A stretch of 35,355 nt of DNA. Origin: Metabacillus mangrovi (GTDB taxonomy: Bacteria; Bacillota; Bacilli; Bacillales; Bacillaceae). Position numbers and translations under genes: made by a program. Under the pieces are notes generated by a model. The model was not told the DNA's origin. It saw nothing but the letters and a program-made list of their open reading frames with translations, and searched no databases. Location: assembly GCF_009711125.1 (NCBI RefSeq), contig NZ_WMIB01000032.1, positions 1 through 35,355 on the forward strand, written 5' to 3'. This document shows positions 7,725 through 15,006 of the stretch, one piece after another; position 1 is the stretch's first letter, and each line of letters begins with the position of its first letter.

Positions 7725-8000
7725 TTGTCACTATTCTTAGGCTTATTAGCAGCTGCTTTTATTGGTACAGCTATCGTTATAACATTAGATTATTTAAACA
7801 GACGTGTATTAGAGCAAGAAGCTAGCAGACTAGCGAATCAATACCAGAATGAGTTAGGAAGTAACGTTACAGCAAAACTACAACAAAAAGAGTATAACGT
7901 ATTTGACCTAGACCTTACAGGTAATTTAGGTAGTAAAAAAGTGCGTATTGAAGCAGTTAATGTTGATACACAAAATTTATATCAAAAAATAAAAATTTAA
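7725..8000 (+). CDS. Small membrane-anchored protein, first gene of the AAA operon
   Basis: A protein of 91 residues read from a TTG at 7725 that sits behind AGAGGTGG with six bases between. A GTG at 7716 in the same frame would overlap this ribosome binding site and is rejected. The N-terminus is one hydrophobic helix (SLFLGLLAAAFIGTAIVITL) followed by YLNRR, which predicts a signal-anchor with the rest of the protein in the cytoplasm. The remainder holds a short helix (LEQEASRLANQYQNEL) and a strand-rich end (VFDLDLTGNLGSKKVRIEAV). I recognise no family. The gap to the next gene is 21 bases. It may tether the system to the membrane, which is inference. Confidence 0.7.
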   Translation: MSLFLGLLAAAFIGTAIVITLDYLNRRVLEQEASRLANQYQNELGSNVTAKLQQKEYNVFDLDLTGNLGSKKVRIEAVNVDTQNLYQKIKI

Positions 8001-8021
8001 TATAGTTCGAGGTACTAATTT

Positions 8022-8477
8022 ATGAGTTTAATTTTACAAGTAGTTGCTACACAAGTTTTGAAGCAGTTTATTACAGAAGAACGTACTCGTGAAGTATTAG
8101 AAATCATCACCGAAAAAAATATTTCCTTTGAAGATCTTTTTAACCCGAACGGTATTAACCCTATATTAGGCATATCCTCTTCAGAATGGAAGAATATCAA
8201 GGAAGCTCTAGCTATAGAAGAGGAAAAATTCGAAACATTAGATTTATACGATTGCTTACCTTGGTTTAAGTTCCAAATTGCGAATAAACAAAATGGTCAA
8301 CCTGCTCTATACCTTCAGTCAGACGAACATGGCGCACCAATAACAATCATTCAAACTTTTTTAATTGATAAAACAATTAAGCTAGGTATGGCACCTTTAA
8401 AGGTGTTATATACAAATGAAATGGCTGAATCACTAAAACAATCTTTCAACAATCAAAAATTAATTATATTAACTTAA
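8022..8477 (+). CDS. Unknown 151-residue protein, second gene of the AAA operon
   Basis: A soluble protein of 151 residues. The N-terminal third is helical (VVATQVLKQFITEERTREVL). The middle contains DLYDCLPWFKFQI, and the last part is a mix of strands and helices. It ends SFNNQKLIILT, resembling the ends of the next two proteins (AFGSQDMLVLR and AFNDTDMIVLK). The ATG is preceded by GAGGT at slightly long spacing. No family is recognised and no signal peptide is present. Its base composition matches the rest of the island (A/T-rich third positions, AAA lysines, TTA leucines). It could be an adaptor, a substrate, or an immunity-like partner of the nearby nuclease. None of these is shown by sequence. 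Confidence 0.7.
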   Translation: MSLILQVVATQVLKQFITEERTREVLEIITEKNISFEDLFNPNGINPILGISSSEWKNIKEALAIEEEKFETLDLYDCLPWFKFQIANKQNGQPALYLQSDEHGAPITIIQTFLIDKTIKLGMAPLKVLYTNEMAESLKQSFNNQKLIILT

Positions 8478-8499
8478 CAGAACTGCGAGGCTTAACGAT

Positions 8500-8871
8500 A
8501 TGTGGGAGCAAATAAAGAAATACCTAGCACGAGCTTGGCGATTCATTAAGAAATTAGCCATTACGCTATTTGAATTTACTAAACATCTTGTTAATACTTT
8601 TAAGCGTTTATATAAGGAAAGCAAATACAATCCAGAGAACAATGAAGTTGCAATTGCACTAAAAGATGTAGGAAATACTATTCAAAATAATTTAGATTCT
8701 AACAACTACTCGCAGATTGATTTAGGATTAACACCACCGATTGTTACTTTAGTTTATGACAAAAACACCCAAAAAATTAAGGATGGTACTGTACAAATTA
8801 CAACAGCTAAACAATTTGACAAAGAGACAAATAAAGCATTTGGATCACAAGATATGTTAGTGCTTAGATAA
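8500..8871 (+). CDS. Unknown 123-residue protein with a basic amphipathic N-terminus, third gene of the AAA operon
   Basis: A 123-residue protein. The first 40 residues are rich in Lys/Arg and aromatic residues (MWEQIKKYLARAWRFIKKLA, then LFEFTKHLVNTFKRLYKE). This suggests one or two amphipathic helices that could lie on a membrane or bind nucleic acid. The second half carries DLGLTPPIVTLVYDKNTQKI and ends AFGSQDMLVLR. That half aligns with the end of the next protein, with shared DLG, a V..x(C/L)(I/V)Y step, T..I, AF and DM(L/I)VL(R/K). The start ATG follows GCGAGGCTTAACGAT. The gap is 22 bases on the left and 21 on the right. No named family is recognised. Confidence 0.7.
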   Translation: MWEQIKKYLARAWRFIKKLAITLFEFTKHLVNTFKRLYKESKYNPENNEVAIALKDVGNTIQNNLDSNNYSQIDLGLTPPIVTLVYDKNTQKIKDGTVQITTAKQFDKETNKAFGSQDMLVLR

Positions 8872-8892
8872 TAACGTTAAGGAGTAATTAAT

Positions 8893-9282
8893 ATGGGATT
8901 TCTAAACTTCGGTAATAAGAATACCGATCCTAAAATCGAGAAAAAATCTAACTTATTTCACCGTATAATTAAACGGGATAAAGCAGATCCATTCGAAAAC
9001 AAACGTGTTCAAATTAATACTGTAGAAATTGATAGTGTAACGCCATGGTTTCAGGAACAATTAGAAATGCTAGAAAACACAGAAGATGTAAAATTGTTAG
9101 TACTAAAAAAAACAAGCGAACTATTAAATGATTTTGATTTAGGCTCTAATAACCTATTAGTACAATGCATTTATAACACTAAAACTAATAATATTGTTGA
9201 ATCACAAATTATTGACTATAAAACCTTATCTGATACTATTACAAGCGCGTTTAATGATACAGATATGATTGTTTTAAAGTAG
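8893..9282 (+). CDS. Unknown 129-residue protein, paralogous at its C-terminus to the preceding one, fourth gene of the AAA operon
   Basis: A 129-residue soluble protein. The N-terminal 40 residues are charged (FGNKNTDPKIEKKSNLFHRI). The middle, VTPWFQEQLEMLENTEDVKL, is helical. The C-terminal 45 residues (from DFDLGSNNLLVQCIYNTKT to SAFNDTDMIVLK) match the third protein of the operon in order and spacing of conserved residues, pointing to a shared domain or tail. The start ATG follows a clear AAGGAG. It is 17 bases from the ATPase gene. The function is unknown. The pairing of the shared tail with an adjoining unfoldase-type ATPase makes a recognition tag a reasonable guess. Confidence 0.7.
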   Translation: MGFLNFGNKNTDPKIEKKSNLFHRIIKRDKADPFENKRVQINTVEIDSVTPWFQEQLEMLENTEDVKLLVLKKTSELLNDFDLGSNNLLVQCIYNTKTNNIVESQIIDYKTLSDTITSAFNDTDMIVLK

Positions 9283-9299
9283 AAAGGGTCGAGACTACC

Positions 9300-10610
9300 T
9301 TGAATATTGAACTACAGGGGCTATCTGCAAAATTAACATTAGACGAAATTTTATTAAAAGATACCTTACTAAATAAACTCCAAAAACTAGAACAAGCACT
9401 TATTGAAGCTGGTCCAAGTGATTGTGAGAAAGTAAACATTCTTATTCGAACATTCAAAGATGCGCCACAAATTCCAACCGATCTTCTTGCAATCAGTGTT
9501 TACCCAAACGAAGTTAATTCGAAAAACCTTTTAAATGTTCGCATTCAGTTAAGCATTGACCTTCAAACCTACGTACAAAAATCTACTTTAGTTAATAAAA
9601 TCGAATGCTTTATATTATATGATACAGCAATTGAAGCTATTACTATTAAAGAAAATAGTGATGAAGGTTTGGTTGACCAAAATCCTTCATTACAATCGAA
9701 AAATAATGACGAAAAATTTGATTTTTTCGTTACACCACCTAAATATTCTTTGGAACAAATGGTGTTAAATGAATCCTTAGAAAAAGAAATTAAAGCAGCT
9801 TTAATGACTATTTCAAACCAAAAGAAAATTTATGAAGAGTGGGGCTTTGAAGAAATTGATAACATTCCAAAAGCAATTTTAAACTTCTTCGGACCGCCTG
9901 GAACAGGTAAAACAATGGCAGCTCACGCTATTGCTTCCTATAATAATTCTTCAATTCTCGCTTTAAATTACTCTGAGATTGAATCAAAATATGTAGGAGA
10001 CGCACCAAAAAAATTAGTACAAGCATTTGAAGCAGCTTCGAAAGAAAAGGCAGTATTATTTTTCGATGAAGCCGATTCATTTTTAGGTAAGCGAATTGCA
10101 GACGTATCGTCAAGTTCAGATCAAGCAATAAACTCTTTAAGAAGTCAATTATTAATTTTACTTGAGAACTTCGAAGGCATCGTGATTTTCGCAACAAACT
10201 TAGTGGGAAATTATGACAATGCATTTGAATCTAGAATTTTAAAACATTTAAAATTCGATTTACCTGATAGTAGACTTCGCAAATCAATTATTCGTAAAAT
10301 GATTCCGGTAAAAGCTCCTATTGAAAATGATAGTTTAACGGATGCACAATTAGATGAACTTGTAGCGATATCGGAAGGCTTAGCAGGTCGTCAAATTAAA
10401 AATGCCATTCTAGAAACATTAACTTACGCTGCATTTAATAACGAAGAAGTCATCAGCTTTAAATATTTCAAAGAAGCCTTTGAAAAGCTAAAAAGTAATC
10501 TTGAATTTTTAAAAAGCGAAAGCGGACCTACGATTTCATTTGAAGTGAAGGAACAATTAGAAAAACGCATTCAAAAAAATTTAGATGCGGAAAAAGTGAA
10601 CTCTGCTTAA
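9300..10610 (+). CDS. Classical AAA ATPase (Vps4/spastin/FtsH-like core), last gene of the operon
   Basis: A 436-residue protein started by TTG behind AAAGGG. The N-terminal 190 residues form a separate domain I do not recognise. The AAA core is complete: Walker A GPPGTGKT (198-205), aromatic pore loop SKYVGDAPK (229-237), Walker B VLFFDEAD (252-259), sensor-1 asparagine 300 in FATN, an arginine finger at R312 (ESRILKH), and the sensor-2 region GLAGRQIKNAI (360-370). The pore loop SKYVG is the type used by classical AAA proteins that pull polypeptides through the ring (known for Vps4, spastin and Cdc48). No protease domain is fused, so it should act as an unfoldase or remodeller. It closes the operon and faces the nuclease gene at 10821-11720. 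ATPase assignment is firm; substrate and purpose are unknown. Confidence 0.9.
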   Translation: MNIELQGLSAKLTLDEILLKDTLLNKLQKLEQALIEAGPSDCEKVNILIRTFKDAPQIPTDLLAISVYPNEVNSKNLLNVRIQLSIDLQTYVQKSTLVNKIECFILYDTAIEAITIKENSDEGLVDQNPSLQSKNNDEKFDFFVTPPKYSLEQMVLNESLEKEIKAALMTISNQKKIYEEWGFEEIDNIPKAILNFFGPPGTGKTMAAHAIASYNNSSILALNYSEIESKYVGDAPKKLVQAFEAASKEKAVLFFDEADSFLGKRIADVSSSSDQAINSLRSQLLILLENFEGIVIFATNLVGNYDNAFESRILKHLKFDLPDSRLRKSIIRKMIPVKAPIENDSLTDAQLDELVAISEGLAGRQIKNAILETLTYAAFNNEEVISFKYFKEAFEKLKSNLEFLKSESGPTISFEVKEQLEKRIQKNLDAEKVNSA

Positions 10611-10696
10611 GTAGTAGGGGGATAACACTTATACCAATAAAACACTATTCAAACAAGTTTATATCAAGAGTAGAAAATATCCTTTCACAAAACTAT

Positions 10697-10738
10697 AAAT
10701 CCCTCTATTATTTTGTTATCAAAATAATTGAGGGATTT
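10697..10738. terminator. Long hairpin terminator between the AAA operon and the nuclease gene
   Basis: AAATCCCTC-T-ATTATTTTG pairs with CAAAATAAT-T-GAGGGATTT around a TTAT loop, giving a stem of almost 19 bp with one mismatch. It sits between two converging genes and can end transcription from both sides. Confidence 0.75.
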
Positions 10739-10820
10739 CTTGTTCACTAATATGCCAAACAATTTCTTTAAATACATATTAAAGAATCAGTAGTCTTTTC
10801 CTTAACTTCCTTTTGTTTTT

Positions 10821-11720
10821 TTAGCGGTAATCACTTCCACCGCCCCAAATAGTTCGGCCCCCTGTATGTGCAGTTTGAGCATGAGTTTCTATATCTACTA
10901 ACTGTAAAAGACCAGGTTCCTCGTTATGGTGCCAAGTATATCTTTCCGGTGTTTGTCCGTTTGCAAGACCTTGAACATCAGCTTGTGAGAAACCTAACTC
11001 ATTAGCGATATTTGGATTATCTGTAATGGCTTGATATAATGTCTCATTAGCTACTTCAAAATGAACATTATCAGTTTCTAAATACAATTCTTCCGCAATC
11101 ATGACATTGAAAGTTTCATCAAATATAGGGAAAGTGCCTTCAATAACTTGTCCATTAGGTAAATCAACAACTGTTTTTTCAACGAAATGTACTCCTGTTT
11201 CTGGATGTACATACCCGCTTAGATAATCATTTCTAGTTTCAATTTCTTCTGCTTCCACGATTTCTGCTCCATCTACCAAATCTATTATACCTATAGCAAG
11301 GCCTGATACAGCTACTACTTTGCCAAGATTCTTTAATCCATTTATTGCTTGCTCTCTATCTCCACTTGTGAATCCTTTATAAGTGTTACCGGCATTACTA
11401 ACTGTGTATTTTAGAGAAGAACTAATTCCCTTTATCGTTTTACTTGCGGAATCCTGTAAGTCATTTAATCCGTTTTGTTTGTAATATTCATCTTTTTTAA
11501 TAGCACCATATGTACCTTGAACCGCTCCATCTACAAACTGTCCTATATTGTCTAAAGCAATTTTAGAAGCAGATTGAACATTATCTCCAACGTCCTCTAA
11601 CCATTCACCAGTCCCTTTCCACTTACTACCTACGGCTTTTCCAGCTACTTTAAAAGTACCACCAATTAACCCTCCCCCAACTGTTCCAATTATTTTCCCG
11701 GTTTTACGAAATATGACCAT
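10821..11720 (-). CDS. Putative nuclease toxin: glycine-zipper N-terminus with C-terminal WHH-type HNH/Endo VII domain
   Basis: A 299-residue protein. The first 150 residues are rich in Gly, Ala and Lys, with zipper-like runs (GKIIGTVGGGLIGGTFKVAG, LKNLGKVVAVSGLAIGIIDL), and would suit membrane contact. A middle part with HPETGVHFVEKTVV and VIEGTFPIF resembles linkers seen before polymorphic-toxin nuclease domains. The C-terminus has YTWHHNEEPG with W263-H264-H265, then LVDIETH (H280) and AHTGG (H285). This is the pattern of WHH/LHH-type HNH/Endo VII nucleases known from polymorphic toxins, and it predicts DNase activity. The ATG follows GAGAGG. There is no signal peptide and no immunity gene directly downstream, where such genes usually lie. 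Nuclease family: fairly sure. Toxin role: inferred. Confidence 0.8.
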   Translation of the reverse strand: MVIFRKTGKIIGTVGGGLIGGTFKVAGKAVGSKWKGTGEWLEDVGDNVQSASKIALDNIGQFVDGAVQGTYGAIKKDEYYKQNGLNDLQDSASKTIKGISSSLKYTVSNAGNTYKGFTSGDREQAINGLKNLGKVVAVSGLAIGIIDLVDGAEIVEAEEIETRNDYLSGYVHPETGVHFVEKTVVDLPNGQVIEGTFPIFDETFNVMIAEELYLETDNVHFEVANETLYQAITDNPNIANELGFSQADVQGLANGQTPERYTWHHNEEPGLLQLVDIETHAQTAHTGGRTIWGGGSDYR

Positions 11721-11981
11721 AGATACCTCTCATTCATATAATTCTATTTTCTTAAAAAATTCTCTATATCTTTTCACAGAAAAGCTATTTATTGTTGAAC
11801 ATTAAACCATCTTTGACACTTTTATAGCCTTTATAAATCATTCGGTAAGTTATTGTATTATTTTACAACTGAGTATATTATACTACTTGTACAATGCATT
11901 TTATAGTTATATTTTCCTGCGCTAATAAAAGACAACGGGATAATTTTTGTTAAAATAAGGAAAGTTAGTTAAAGGCAGGTT

Positions 11982-12165
11982 CATTACCATAATGGAGCAA
12001 GCAGTGGAATGGGAAATGCAACTGCAACTTTGCTGGCAGAGCGGATAAGGTGCTAGTTGGCGCAAGACGAAAACAACAACTTAATGAATTGGTCACCACT
12101 ACTACTTCCAATGGTGGTTCAGCAAGTTTTAGGTAACGTATGTGACAAGTCGCAATTAATGCAAT
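11982..12165 (+). pseudogene. Remnant of a short-chain dehydrogenase (SDR) gene
   Basis: In shifting plus-strand frames this stretch gives ITx, GASSGMGNATATLLAERI, then KVLVGARRKQQLNELV followed by SNGGSASF, then VCDKSQLMQ. This is the N-terminal Rossmann part of a classical SDR (the TGxxxGxG cofactor loop followed by the V.GARR strand), broken by at least three frame changes. The rest of the gene (active-site YxxxK) is absent. The remainder of the gap 11721-12255 holds the upstream region of the nuclease gene and a terminator, and no intact gene. It probably marks the right edge of the AT-rich island. Confidence 0.6.
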
Positions 12166-12223
12166 GGTGAATAATTACTATAATGTGACTTTTCTCCTTT
12201 TCAGAAAACATTTTCTAACCAAG

Positions 12224-12250
12224 AAAACCCAGCAAATCCTGCTGGGTTTT
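12224..12250 (-). terminator. Terminator of the DUF418 gene
   Basis: A perfect hairpin AAAACCCAGCA / TGCTGGGTTTT with a 5-base loop lies directly after the stop at 12256 on the minus strand. Confidence 0.85.
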
Positions 12251-12255
12251 CCCGT

Positions 12256-13485
12256 TCAAGCCGCTTTTGATTTCTTTTTGATCCCGCCATAAGTCCACTT
12301 TCTCCAGACAAATTCAAGCGGACCTTGATTGAACTTTTTAAGAATGTAGTAGCTGAGTACAACCTGCACGGAGTAGACCACAATGGCGATTCCGACTCCC
12401 TGCGTTTTTGATACCTGGCCAAAAAGACCGAAGCCGTAGCCATTAAAAAGGCTTACCGCAATAATGGATTGCATCAAATAATTGGTCAGCGCCATACGGC
12501 CGACCGATGCAAAAGGCATGAGCATCTTTTCTACAGAAGTTTTACGTGTCGCAAGAACAACCAAGGCCACATAGAAAAGCATAAGAAGGGGTCCGCCAAG
12601 CATATTTAAACCTTCCGCAACAGGGTAAGTTAAGTACAGCGGCCAGTCAAAAAAATTATATTTCACTGCTTCAGAAAGGCCGACAAGCGGTGCCCCGATG
12701 CCTAGTCCGAGCCAAAGAATCTTTTTCCATCTCTTGATATTGCCCTCAATGTTCTCAAACATCCCGGTTTTACCGAAATAAAGCCCTATTAAAAACAGCG
12801 GCAAAATCGTAGGGATCAGTAAAAAAATCTGGAAGAAAACAAACAGAACCTCGTTAAAAAATCGATACTCAAGTATTTCTCCGAAACTGCCTGCTGCCAT
12901 CACAGATGCTCCTGCGAGTTCTTCTGCCTTAAGGGATTCAACGGTTTCAAACCCTTCTGCAATCATATATTCCGTACCCCAGCCGCTGCCGATCAGTATA
13001 AGGGTAAAAAACAGAGTGCCAACAATAAATAAGGCAACTCCCCAGATTTTTATGACCTTAGGCGAGCGGCGAATAAAGAGGGGCAGCAAAAAACCTGTAA
13101 TCGCATAGGTGTGAAGAATATCTCCCGACCAGATCAACACAAGGTGAACGAGTCCAAGAAACAGTAAAAATACGAGACGCCGCATAAACAGCTTGGTTGC
13201 TGGCAGATCTCGCTGCATCAAGCGGGTGTAGAAAATATAAAAACCGAGTCCGAATAACATCGAAAACATCGGATAAAATTTGCCGTCAACAAACACCGAA
13301 GTAAGAATGGTCAGGACACTGTTCAAACCGCCCTCCGGCAGACTTTCCCCTTCTACTAAACTGGTCATATTATTAAAAGCAGGGGTCTTAAACGTAATCA
13401 TGTTTGCTATTAAAATTCCAAACAGCGCAAATCCTCTGATCATATCCAGTGTGTGGATGCGATCCTTCATTGAAATCGAACTCAT
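12256..13485 (-). CDS. DUF418 family membrane protein (YeiB/YxaH/YrkO-like)
   Basis: A 409-residue integral membrane protein with about ten hydrophobic helices. The N-terminus carries the family mark RIHTLDMIRGFALFGILIAN. The middle has SVFVDGKFYPMFSMLFGLGF, and the C-terminal part has SVGRMALTNYLMQSI and GPLEFVWRKWTYG, all typical of DUF418 (related to acyltransferase-like membrane proteins of the heparan-glucosaminide acetyltransferase group). Its biochemical role is unknown; transport or acyl transfer at the membrane has been suggested for relatives. The ATG follows GGGAAATGGTGAA. A terminator lies directly downstream. It appears to be a single transcription unit. Confidence 0.85.
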   Translation of the reverse strand: MSSISMKDRIHTLDMIRGFALFGILIANMITFKTPAFNNMTSLVEGESLPEGGLNSVLTILTSVFVDGKFYPMFSMLFGLGFYIFYTRLMQRDLPATKLFMRRLVFLLFLGLVHLVLIWSGDILHTYAITGFLLPLFIRRSPKVIKIWGVALFIVGTLFFTLILIGSGWGTEYMIAEGFETVESLKAEELAGASVMAAGSFGEILEYRFFNEVLFVFFQIFLLIPTILPLFLIGLYFGKTGMFENIEGNIKRWKKILWLGLGIGAPLVGLSEAVKYNFFDWPLYLTYPVAEGLNMLGGPLLMLFYVALVVLATRKTSVEKMLMPFASVGRMALTNYLMQSIIAVSLFNGYGFGLFGQVSKTQGVGIAIVVYSVQVVLSYYILKKFNQGPLEFVWRKWTYGGIKKKSKAA

Positions 13486-13917
13486 TTCACCATTTCCCTT
13501 CTTATTTCTTCAGAATAATCTTACACGGAAACCTCCTGTTTGTTGAACGTGATTCTTGAAGTTTGCTTCCTGGTATCTATTGTAAAAGAAAAATAAGGAA
13601 AAGTCGTAAAAATTCGCTGAGCTGTACCAAAAAGTGTTCAACCCTGTATAAATGAGGCTGAAATAAACGATTTCCAGCCTCAATGGTACGTTAAAAACCT
13701 ATTTATCCCTTCATCACTTCCATCTGTGAACGAGAAAAAGGTAAACTTCGAGGAACAGCAGGATTGTTAAAAAGAGAAGGGATATTCGCTTCTCTGTTGA
13801 ACTTTGAAAAGGAATAGGTAAATTTGGATAATCCGGATAAAAGTTTAGAGGATTTATTTTGGCAATGCTAAAAAATTGACGAAGGGACCTAAATGGCTGA
13901 GGAGGGAGGATCATTTC
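13486..13917. other. Gap of 432 bases without a supportable gene
   Basis: The only clear structure is an 8-bp inverted repeat TGAGGCTG (13653-13660) / CAGCCTCA (13675-13682) with no thymine run. A minus-strand stretch around 13714-13800 would encode a basic then hydrophobic peptide, but it has no ribosome binding site or family likeness, so it is not called. Confidence 0.4.
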
Positions 13918-14400
13918 ATGGAGGATGCGTCAATTAACAGGAGGATAGACACTGCTTCAAGAATAATTATGGCATTACCGCAAACCATCTACCAGTCTTT
14001 CTTAAAATCGGAGAATCTCGTTTCCTGGCTTCCACCAAAAGGAATGTCAGGTCATATTGAAACGTTTGATCCTCGTGAAGGCGGGGGTTATAGAATGACC
14101 CTTATTTATGAAATAGAGCATTCAAACTCTGGTAAAACTACGGCAAACACTGATGTAGTCCAAGCGAAATTCTTGGAGTTCGTTCCGGATAAGCGAATTG
14201 TACAATCCGTTACCTTCAATTCCGATGACCCTGCGTTCTCAGGGGAGATGATACAAAAATGGCTACTGGAGCCCGAACCAAGTTCAGGAGGCACAACCGT
14301 TACAATCGTGTGTGAAAATGTCCCAAAAGGAATTCGGAAGGAAGACCATGACATAGGATTAAGGTCTACGTTAGAGAATCTCGCTTTGTATACTGAGTGA
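13918..14400 (+). CDS. SRPBCC (Aha1/START-like) domain protein
   Basis: A 160-residue protein of the SRPBCC fold, Aha1-like branch. The opening SRIIMALPQTIYQSF is the usual first strand and helix (R.I.ap...vf.al), followed by SENLVSWLPPKGMSGHIETF, then DPREGGGYRMTL. The strand series FLEFVPDKRIVQSV and TVTIVCENVPKGIRKEDHD completes the barrel, ending in a C-terminal helix (GLRSTLENLALYTE). Such proteins bind small hydrophobic ligands or partner proteins, and many are annotated as polyketide cyclase/dehydrase-like without a known substrate. I chose the ATG at 13918, because GAGGGAGGA sits just before it; an ATG at 13876 has no site. It stands alone. Confidence 0.8.
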   Translation: MEDASINRRIDTASRIIMALPQTIYQSFLKSENLVSWLPPKGMSGHIETFDPREGGGYRMTLIYEIEHSNSGKTTANTDVVQAKFLEFVPDKRIVQSVTFNSDDPAFSGEMIQKWLLEPEPSSGGTTVTIVCENVPKGIRKEDHDIGLRSTLENLALYTE

Positions 14401-14436
14401 TATTTGCAAAATTATAAGTAGCCCTCTGTAAAGGTT

Positions 14437-14604
14437 CTAAGGCAGGGGATATATATCAATTAACTTCAAGTAAGGGGACGGTTCTTGTGCTTCGGCAGCA
14501 GCAGAGCTGTCCCCTTGCTTCCTTGGATTCTCAAGTCCAGCTAGCTTTTCAAAGGCAGTCAACGCTTTTTCTCCTGCTTCTAATCGTTGGCGTAATCTTT
14601 CCAA
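14437..14604 (-). pseudogene. Truncated HEPN (HI0074-like) partner of the MNT gene
   Basis: A TTG at 14604 overlaps the end of the nucleotidyltransferase gene and has GGGAGGGG at good spacing. It opens a frame of 55 residues that begins MERLRQRLEAGEKALTAFEK. This is the expected first helix of the HEPN-domain substrate-binding partner (HI0074/DUF86-type) of MNT nucleotidyltransferases. After about 29 residues it runs into the small hairpin repeat at 14472-14516, and the frame ends soon after. Intact partners are roughly 130 residues, so about 100 residues, including the RxxxxH catalytic motif, are missing. Similarity to HEPN is my reading of a short stretch; truncation by the repeat is inference. 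Confidence 0.55.
14472..14516. repeat. Small hairpin repeat (AAGGGGAC type), copy 1
   Basis: AAGGGGAC (14472-14479) pairs with GTCCCCTT (14509-14516) around GGTTCTTGTGCTTC-GGCAGCAGCAG. A related sequence lies on the other strand at 17624-17673. Similar GGGGAC...GTCCCC elements are, to my knowledge, common between genes in Bacillaceae. Confidence 0.6.
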
Positions 14605-14903
14605 AGTATCCCCTCCCTTTTCACTTGTTGGATTAATGATTCTTTGGCATCATGTAAATCCACCACATCTACCTTGTAAGGAATGGTAGATTCCTCAATT
14701 TGCTCGATCAGTTTATTCCACTTAAAAGGAGAGATTGGAAAGTCAGATCCAATCGCGATGTCGATATCGGAACTATGCTTTTCTTCCTGTCTGGCCCAGG
14801 AACCAAATAAATAAACAAGCGCTTTTTCCTGACCTAGCTGTTCATTCAAGATTGACTTGAGTTGTTCTAGGATTTGCTCCCGTAATTCTGCAGGACCTCC
14901 CAT
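14580..14903 (-). CDS. MNT-type minimal nucleotidyltransferase (antitoxin-like)
   Basis: A 107-residue protein of the DNA polymerase beta-like nucleotidyltransferase superfamily. The signature GSWAR (residues 34-38) and SDIDIAI (45-51) provide the helix turn and the first two metal-binding aspartates. KVDVVDLHDA supplies the third acidic strand. In HEPN/MNT pairs such a protein AMPylates or otherwise neutralises the HEPN toxin encoded next to it. Here the downstream partner is only a 55-residue stub. An ATG at 14984 extends the frame, but the ATG at 14901-14903 has AGAGGAAGGGATATT in front, so the shorter form is chosen. A TATAAT lies 30 bases upstream of it. It is divergent from the GntR operon. 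Confidence 0.8.
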   Translation of the reverse strand: MGGPAELREQILEQLKSILNEQLGQEKALVYLFGSWARQEEKHSSDIDIAIGSDFPISPFKWNKLIEQIEESTIPYKVDVVDLHDAKESLIQQVKREGILWKDYAND

Positions 14904-14977
14904 AATATCCCTTCCTCTTTTTTGGCTCATTATAGCATATGTCCTTGGTTTAAAATGTTCGAGCACAGTTGAAAGCG

Positions 14978-15006
14978 TTGACAATACGTTCTATCTGTTA
15001 TACTTT
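14978..15006 (+). promoter_or_regulatory. Promoter of the GntR operon
   Basis: TTGACA at 14978-14983 is followed by TATACT at 14999-15004 (15-base spacer) or TACTTT at 15001-15006 (17-base spacer). The start codon is at 15043. Confidence 0.6.

Noticed and set aside
13714-13914. 66-codon minus-strand frame with a hydrophobic end
   Set aside because: It overlaps the ribosome binding site of the SRPBCC gene, has no site of its own and no family likeness.
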